Positions 60,030 to 64,000 of a stretch of 64,000 nucleotides of DNA are shown one piece after another. The notes below the pieces were generated by a model. It saw only the letters and a list, made by a program, of their open reading frames with translations, had not been told where the DNA came from and searched no databases. This stretch comes from CAVSUZ01 sp963795415. Lineage in GTDB: Bacteria > Pseudomonadota > Alphaproteobacteria > Acetobacterales > Acetobacteraceae. The translations under genes and the position numbers were made by a program. The DNA lies in NCBI GenBank assembly GCA_963795415.1, contig CAWCHQ010000001.1, positions 558,001 through 622,000 on the forward strand, in the 5' to 3' direction. Position 1 is the first letter of the stretch, and the number at the start of each line of letters is the position of its first letter.

Positions 60030-61056
60030 TCAGACGGCACAGGCCCAGCGGGGAGAGTCCTCGAGCGCGTCAACCCGCGGCTCGAGTAGAAGACATAGCA
60101 GCAGATGGGCCAGAATAAACGATCTGGCGGAGCGCGGATCGCGGCCTGGTGGGCGACCCAGCCCGATGAGGCTTTTCAAGCGCTTGAACGCAAGTTCAAC
60201 TCGCCATCGTAGCCGATACAATGCCAGAACGTCTTCGCTGGAATATTCCTCGCCTCGCAGCGATGTCACGAGAATGACCCACTCGGCCGCCGCCAGCGTT
60301 TCCTGAGACACTTGATAGCCCGCTTTTCTGGCCTGACGGCGGGCCTTTCGGCGGGCCGCCTCAATGGCTGAATCGGGTTTCCGCACAGCTATCAGCCGTA
60401 GCGCTAAGGGGGCACCATGCTTGCGGCCCACCCAGACCGGGCAGTCGATCACGCGATTGGCGGCATCGCGGAACCTGTTCAACAAATCGAACGGCTCGCC
60501 GTCCGCTTGCAGCCAGCGAGCGTTCCGCCATCCAGAGCGAACGAGTACATCACCGCCTTGCTCCTGCACCGCCGCCACTCGGTCCGGCTGCATGTGCACC
60601 GCATCGGCAATGCCGATCTCGCCGGGGATGACAGCGATCCGATCCAATTGCTCGCCACCGTGTTCATCGGTCAGTTCGAATTGTCCGAACCGCTCGGCCG
60701 GAAGCTCGAAGGCGCTGTGGATCCGCCACACCCCATTGCCGCGCTTAGCGGCACGGCCGGCCTTCAACACCATAGTGGCGTCGATGATGCCGATCAGCCG
60801 GCCTTCCATCTGCGCCGGCGCTTTGGCCGCCAGCAGCTGGCCTACCAGCAGACCCAAGGCCGCCGCCCAGGCCGCGGTGGCACGCAGGCCTCGCTCACCC
60901 AGACAATAGGCCAGCACCAGACGCAACAAATCGACCGCACTGGAGACCCGCCGCGCTCGCAGCAGGGCTTTGGTTTTGGCTGCACCCTCGGCCAGCGCCG
61001 CCCAGCTGCTCGACGGTCGCCTGCCAGTCGGCGTTCACCAGCGAATCGGGAGTCAT
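60030..61056 (-). pseudogene. IS4-type DDE transposase, frameshifted near the N-terminus
   Basis: The main frame (from 60929) encodes the DDE domain: AQMEGRLIGIIDATMVLKAG with the first aspartate, FDLLNRFRDAANRV, and the YREK-like region SEDVLALYRLRWRVELAFKR containing the catalytic glutamate. The true start is probably ATG 61056 (MTPDSLVNADWQATVEQLGG), which joins the main frame only if one base is removed near 61005. Internal starts might still make a protein, but without the N-terminal DNA-binding part. The restored length is about 342 residues. Confidence 0.82.
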
Positions 61057-61296
61057 CCCATTCTTGAATCGCAGCGGATTCCGCGATGCAAGAGGGTATT
61101 TTAGCGCCTATGGGGCCCGACCCGAGGGTCAAGCCGGCCATCTTCGTAGTGGCTATCTGGTACGGCTTTCGTTCCAGCAGAGGCGATGACACGCCGCCCC
61201 GGTGGGTCTGGACAAAAGGGATCGGCCGGCGCTTTCTCGTGCGGATTGCGAACTGATCTCAAGAGATAGCAAAAATCAATCGAGGAGAACGGTCCC

Positions 61297-62622
61297 ATGC
61301 CGTATGGTCCGATACTATCGCGTCGTGCTTCCCTTCAGCTTGGGTTGGGCGCGGCCGCCTTGCCCTTCGCGCGCGCCGGCGCCGCCGAGCAACATCCGCC
61401 GCTCGGCACCTGGCCGGCCGGCGTGCAGGGCGACAGCGTCATGGTTGGCATAACGACGCCGCTCACTGGGCCGTACTCCGCCGACGGCAACGACCACAAG
61501 CTCGGTTACCAGCTTGCCATTGCCGAGATCAACGAGGGTGGAGGCACGGCCGCGCAATGGGGCCTCAAGGGCAAAGGCGTCCTCGGCAAGCAGATCCGCT
61601 ACAAGATCGCCGATTCTGAAACCAAGCCCAACGTGGCAGTGCAGGCGCAGACCGGTTTCATCCAGCAGGACAAGGCGATCATGATCACCGGCTGCGTGGC
61701 GTCCTCCACCGCGATCGCGCTGGAGGAGCTGGCCCAGCGCGACAAGGTGCTGAACATGGTGGGCGCCAGCGGCTCCAACGACACGACCGGGAAGGACTGC
61801 CAGCGCTACGCGTTCCGCTCGCAGCCGTCCGCCTATATGGCCGCGAAGGCGCTCGGGCCGGTTCTCGGCAAACAGCTCGGGAGAGACAAAAAGGTCGCAT
61901 ATCTGGTGCCGGACTATACCTACGGCCATTCGGTCTTCGATAGCGTGACCGAGTTCATGAAGCCTTACGGATGGACTGTCGCCACGGACCAGGTCGTCCC
62001 GCTCGGAACCACTGATTTCAGCTCGGCACTGCTCAACATCGCCAATAGCGGCGCGGCTATTTTCGTCAATGTCGCGTTCGGCGCCGACGCGGTGGCGTCC
62101 TGCAAGCAGGCGCAGCAATTCGGGGTCGTCCCGAAAATGAAGCTCGTGGTGCCCAACATTTCGTCCTTTCAGGCCAAGGAACTCGGGCCCCAGATCATGG
62201 CCGGCGCGTATGGCACATTCGACTTCTGGTGGACGCTGGAGGACAAATATCCGCTCGCCAAGGCCTTCGTCGAAGCCTTCCGTGAGAAGAACAAATACTA
62301 TCCCCGCTGGGGCGCCCATATCGGCTACATGCAAACATATATCTGGGCGCTGGCGGTGGAGCGGGCCGGTGGCTTTTACCCGCCGGACGTCATCAAGACG
62401 CTGGAGGAGTCGAAATCCAACCCGTTCGACAGCACGCTCGGCAAGGTCTGGTATCGTGCTGATGACCATCAGCTGGTACGCCCCGTGCCGGTCGTCGTGG
62501 GCAAGACGCAGGCCGCGATGAAGTCTCCCGAGGACTATTACCGGATCGTCGAGATCGTGCCCGGAGAAGACACCCTCAGCCCACCCGGCGCCTTCGGCTG
62601 CCATCTTGGCGCCTACACCTGA
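61297..62622 (+). CDS. LivK/UrtA-type ABC transporter substrate-binding protein, orphan
   Basis: This 441-residue protein has a twin-arginine-like signal (SRRASLQLGLGAAALPFARAGAA) and the type I periplasmic-binding fold: VMVGITTPLTGPYSADGNDH, LGYQLAIAEINEGGG, ETKPNVAVQAQTGFIQQDKA and AYLVPDYTYGHSVFDSVTEF. This group binds branched-chain amino acids, amides or urea. No permeases or ATPases follow; the next gene starts an RND operon. ATG 61297 lies after GGAG with reasonable spacing. The IS4-type element lies 184 bases upstream and could affect its promoter. Confidence 0.88.
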   Translation: MPYGPILSRRASLQLGLGAAALPFARAGAAEQHPPLGTWPAGVQGDSVMVGITTPLTGPYSADGNDHKLGYQLAIAEINEGGGTAAQWGLKGKGVLGKQIRYKIADSETKPNVAVQAQTGFIQQDKAIMITGCVASSTAIALEELAQRDKVLNMVGASGSNDTTGKDCQRYAFRSQPSAYMAAKALGPVLGKQLGRDKKVAYLVPDYTYGHSVFDSVTEFMKPYGWTVATDQVVPLGTTDFSSALLNIANSGAAIFVNVAFGADAVASCKQAQQFGVVPKMKLVVPNISSFQAKELGPQIMAGAYGTFDFWWTLEDKYPLAKAFVEAFREKNKYYPRWGAHIGYMQTYIWALAVERAGGFYPPDVIKTLEESKSNPFDSTLGKVWYRADDHQLVRPVPVVVGKTQAAMKSPEDYYRIVEIVPGEDTLSPPGAFGCHLGAYT

Positions 62623-62660
62623 GTGTCAGGCCGTGGCCTCAGCCGGGGGCTGCTCTCCTT

Positions 62661-62702
62661 AAACGCCCCGGGTTGACCTGGAAACGCCCCGGGTTGACCT
62701 GG
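62661..62702. repeat. Perfect 21-base tandem duplication
   Basis: Two exact adjacent copies of a unit beginning AAACGCCCCGGGTTGACC occupy the gap before the RND adaptor gene. Each copy holds TTGACC, a possible -35 element, so the duplication may alter the operon promoter. Confidence 0.8.
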
Positions 62703-62767
62703 CCGGCCTGTTGTAGGCATCCCGCGCGCGACCATGTGATCGGCAGGATTGGAGCAGAACAATCACC

Positions 62768-63976
62768 ATGACCGCGCGCCTTCCGGCCATGCTTGTCCTG
62801 GCTGTCGCACTCCTTGCGGGCCCCCTCCTTGCGGCCCCCCTCCTCGCGGCCCGAGCGCAAGCTCAGGTGCCCGGCGCAGGCGGCCCGCCATCAGTGGGCA
62901 TCGTCAGGGCGGAGAAGCAGCAAGTCACCGAGACCTCGGAGTTCATCGGCCGCATCGCGGCAATCAACCGGGTGGCCCTGGTCGCGCGCGTGACGGCGTT
63001 TCTGGACAAGCAGAATTTCGCCGACGGCGCCGAGGTTCATCAGGGCGACCTTCTCTACGTCCTGGAAAAGGCGCCGTTCGAGGCTGACCTCGAAGCCAGG
63101 ACAGCGGCGGTGCAACAGGCCGAGGCCCAGCTTGAGAACGCGACGCTTGCCAGTCAGCGCCAGCAGCAGCTGCTCAAGACCCCGGCCGGGCAACAGGCAC
63201 TGGCTGACGCGGCGCGGGCCACCATGCTTTCCGACGCCGCGCAGCTTCTTCAGGCCAGGGCGCAGGAGCGCCAGGCGCGGATCAATCTGGACTATACGGA
63301 TATCCATGCGCCGATCGACGGCAAGATTGGCCGGACAGCGGTCACTATCGGCAATGTGGTCTCTCCGACAACCGGCACGCTGACCACAATTACCAGTCAG
63401 GACCCAATGTACGTTGTCTTCCCGGTTCCGGTGCGCACCGCCTTGGAGTTGCAGCAGCGTTTCGCAGCCAAAGGGCTCGACGCGATGGTAATCAAAATCC
63501 GTCTGCCCGACGGCCGGCTGTACGATCACACGGGCAAGCTTGATTTTGTCGACAACAGCATATCGGCCAGCACGGACACGCTGATCCTGCGGGGTACCAT
63601 CCCGAACCCACCCGTGGGCAAAGCCGGGCGGTCGCTTGTGGATAATGAGTTCGTCACGGTCCTGCTGGAGGGCGCCGAGCCGGTGGAACTGCTCGCCATT
63701 CCACGCGCGGCCGTACTGTCCGATCAGCAGGGTGATTACGTGTTCGCCGTCGATGACCAGAACAAGGTTGTGCAGAAGCGCGTCACCCTTGGACAATCCA
63801 CGCCTTCCACGGCGACCGTCCTCGCCGGCCTGCAGCCCGGTGAGATGGTCATCGTGGACGGGGTGCAAAAAGTGCATCCGGGGGAGGCGGTCTTGCCGGG
63901 TCCGGCTGCGCCTGAGACCGGAGGAACAAAGCGGACCGCGCTGGTGACCGGAGCGGGCATCGCCGCCAGCCAATGA
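62768..63976 (+). CDS. RND efflux periplasmic adaptor (membrane fusion protein)
   Basis: This 402-residue adaptor bridges an RND pump and an outer-membrane channel. The signal peptide contains a three-fold LLAGP/LLAAP/LLAAR repeat. The lipoyl halves and coiled coil follow: GRIAAINRVALVARVTAFLD, EVHQGDLLYVLEKAPFEADL and LDYTDIHAPIDGKIGRT. The beta-barrel and membrane-proximal domains end at VQKVHPGEAVLPG. The stop overlaps the next ATG in an ATGA junction. The substrates are unknown. Confidence 0.92.
   Translation: MTARLPAMLVLAVALLAGPLLAAPLLAARAQAQVPGAGGPPSVGIVRAEKQQVTETSEFIGRIAAINRVALVARVTAFLDKQNFADGAEVHQGDLLYVLEKAPFEADLEARTAAVQQAEAQLENATLASQRQQQLLKTPAGQQALADAARATMLSDAAQLLQARAQERQARINLDYTDIHAPIDGKIGRTAVTIGNVVSPTTGTLTTITSQDPMYVVFPVPVRTALELQQRFAAKGLDAMVIKIRLPDGRLYDHTGKLDFVDNSISASTDTLILRGTIPNPPVGKAGRSLVDNEFVTVLLEGAEPVELLAIPRAAVLSDQQGDYVFAVDDQNKVVQKRVTLGQSTPSTATVLAGLQPGEMVIVDGVQKVHPGEAVLPGPAAPETGGTKRTALVTGAGIAASQ
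62810..62854. repeat. 15-base triplication within the adaptor signal peptide
   Basis: CTCCTTGCGGGCCCC and two close copies encode five-residue repeats LLAGP, LLAAP and LLAAR, lengthening the hydrophobic core. It is an in-frame minisatellite. Confidence 0.75.
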
Positions 63977-64000
63977 TCTCCGCGCTGTTCATCCGGCGGC
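63973..64000 (+). CDS. RND efflux pump inner-membrane subunit, N-terminal fragment
   Basis: ATG 63973 overlaps the adaptor TGA, and the nine codons visible before the window edge read MISALFIRR, the usual opening of HAE1-type RND pumps (phenylalanine and two basic residues before the first helix). The position after an adaptor gene supports the call. The rest is outside the window. Confidence 0.75.

Larger units (their letters stand above)
59849..61112 (-). mobile_element. IS4-type insertion sequence with intact ends and 11-base target duplication
   Basis: The element is 1264 bases long. Terminal inverted repeats CATAGGCGCTAAAATA are perfect over 16 bases (59849-59864 and 61097-61112). The 11-base direct repeat GGGCCCGACCC flanks it (59838-59848 and 61113-61123). 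It carries one DDE transposase gene on the minus strand, which is frameshifted. The perfect duplication indicates a fairly recent insertion. The target, once rejoined, is a large hairpin after serA. Confidence 0.9.

Overview
The window is high-GC bacterial DNA that reads as an alphaproteobacterium, most likely Acetobacteraceae or another Rhodospirillales member. The reasons are an alphaproteobacterial RpoH with its QKKLFFNLR box, a CysD plus fused CysNC sulfate-activation pair, a K+-insensitive proton-pumping pyrophosphatase, a Methanosarcina-type SerC followed by SerA, a DUF1674/SDHAF4 protein, and a tRNA-Ile2-like gene without an encoded CCA. The assignment is inference from family knowledge; there is no rRNA gene.

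Layout. 1-2.2 kb: a peptide-type ABC importer running off the left edge. 2.3-6.3 kb: Tim44-like protein, phosphatase, aminotransferase, slipin. 6.3-9.3 kb: ModE-like regulator divergent from modABC. 9.6-15.7 kb: a ureide/amide gene set (M20 hydrolase, allantoate-type amidohydrolase, NCS1 permease, amidase, RidA). 16-21.2 kb: Gfa-like protein, a two-subunit sarcosine-oxidase-like flavoenzyme and a GbcA-type Rieske oxygenase, together resembling an oxidative N-demethylation route that would release formaldehyde. 21.5-23.7 kb: a large FkbH-type HAD protein. 24.1-31.5 kb: conserved genes rpoH, rluD-type, purD and xseA, with a decayed IS481 element and a polyprenyl synthase. 31.5-37.5 kb: epoxide hydrolase, phosphodiesterase, MFS exporter and a broken LysR gene, separated by repeat-rich DNA. 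37.7-40.5 kb: cysD-cysNC. 40.7-45 kb: lipoprotein, orphan solute-binding protein, PEP-CTERM protein, zinc-finger/HTH protein. 45.1-48.4 kb: tRNA, hppA, MBL hydrolase. 48.6-56.9 kb: OprB-type porin (broken), metal-binding protein, MOSC protein, amidase, radical-SAM aminomutase, D-lactate-dehydrogenase-type flavoprotein, SDHAF4, YggT. 57-59.8 kb: serC-serA with a structured leader. 59.8-61.1 kb: an IS4-type insertion. 61.3-64 kb: an orphan solute-binding protein and the start of an RND efflux operon.

Recurring themes. Single-base frameshifts interrupt five recognisable genes (a DppC-type permease, a Tim44-like protein, LysR, OprB, the IS4-type transposase) and possibly a sixth small ORF, and modB seems to have lost its ATG. 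Core genes nearby are intact. Intergenic DNA is full of small palindromes, dispersed repeats and short tandem arrays, several overlapping stop codons. I did not find a convincing new defence or mobile system. The best leads are the palindrome families, the helically phased TTCGTACG array, the PqqD-like/FkbH protein without any assembly line, and the zinc-finger/HTH protein.
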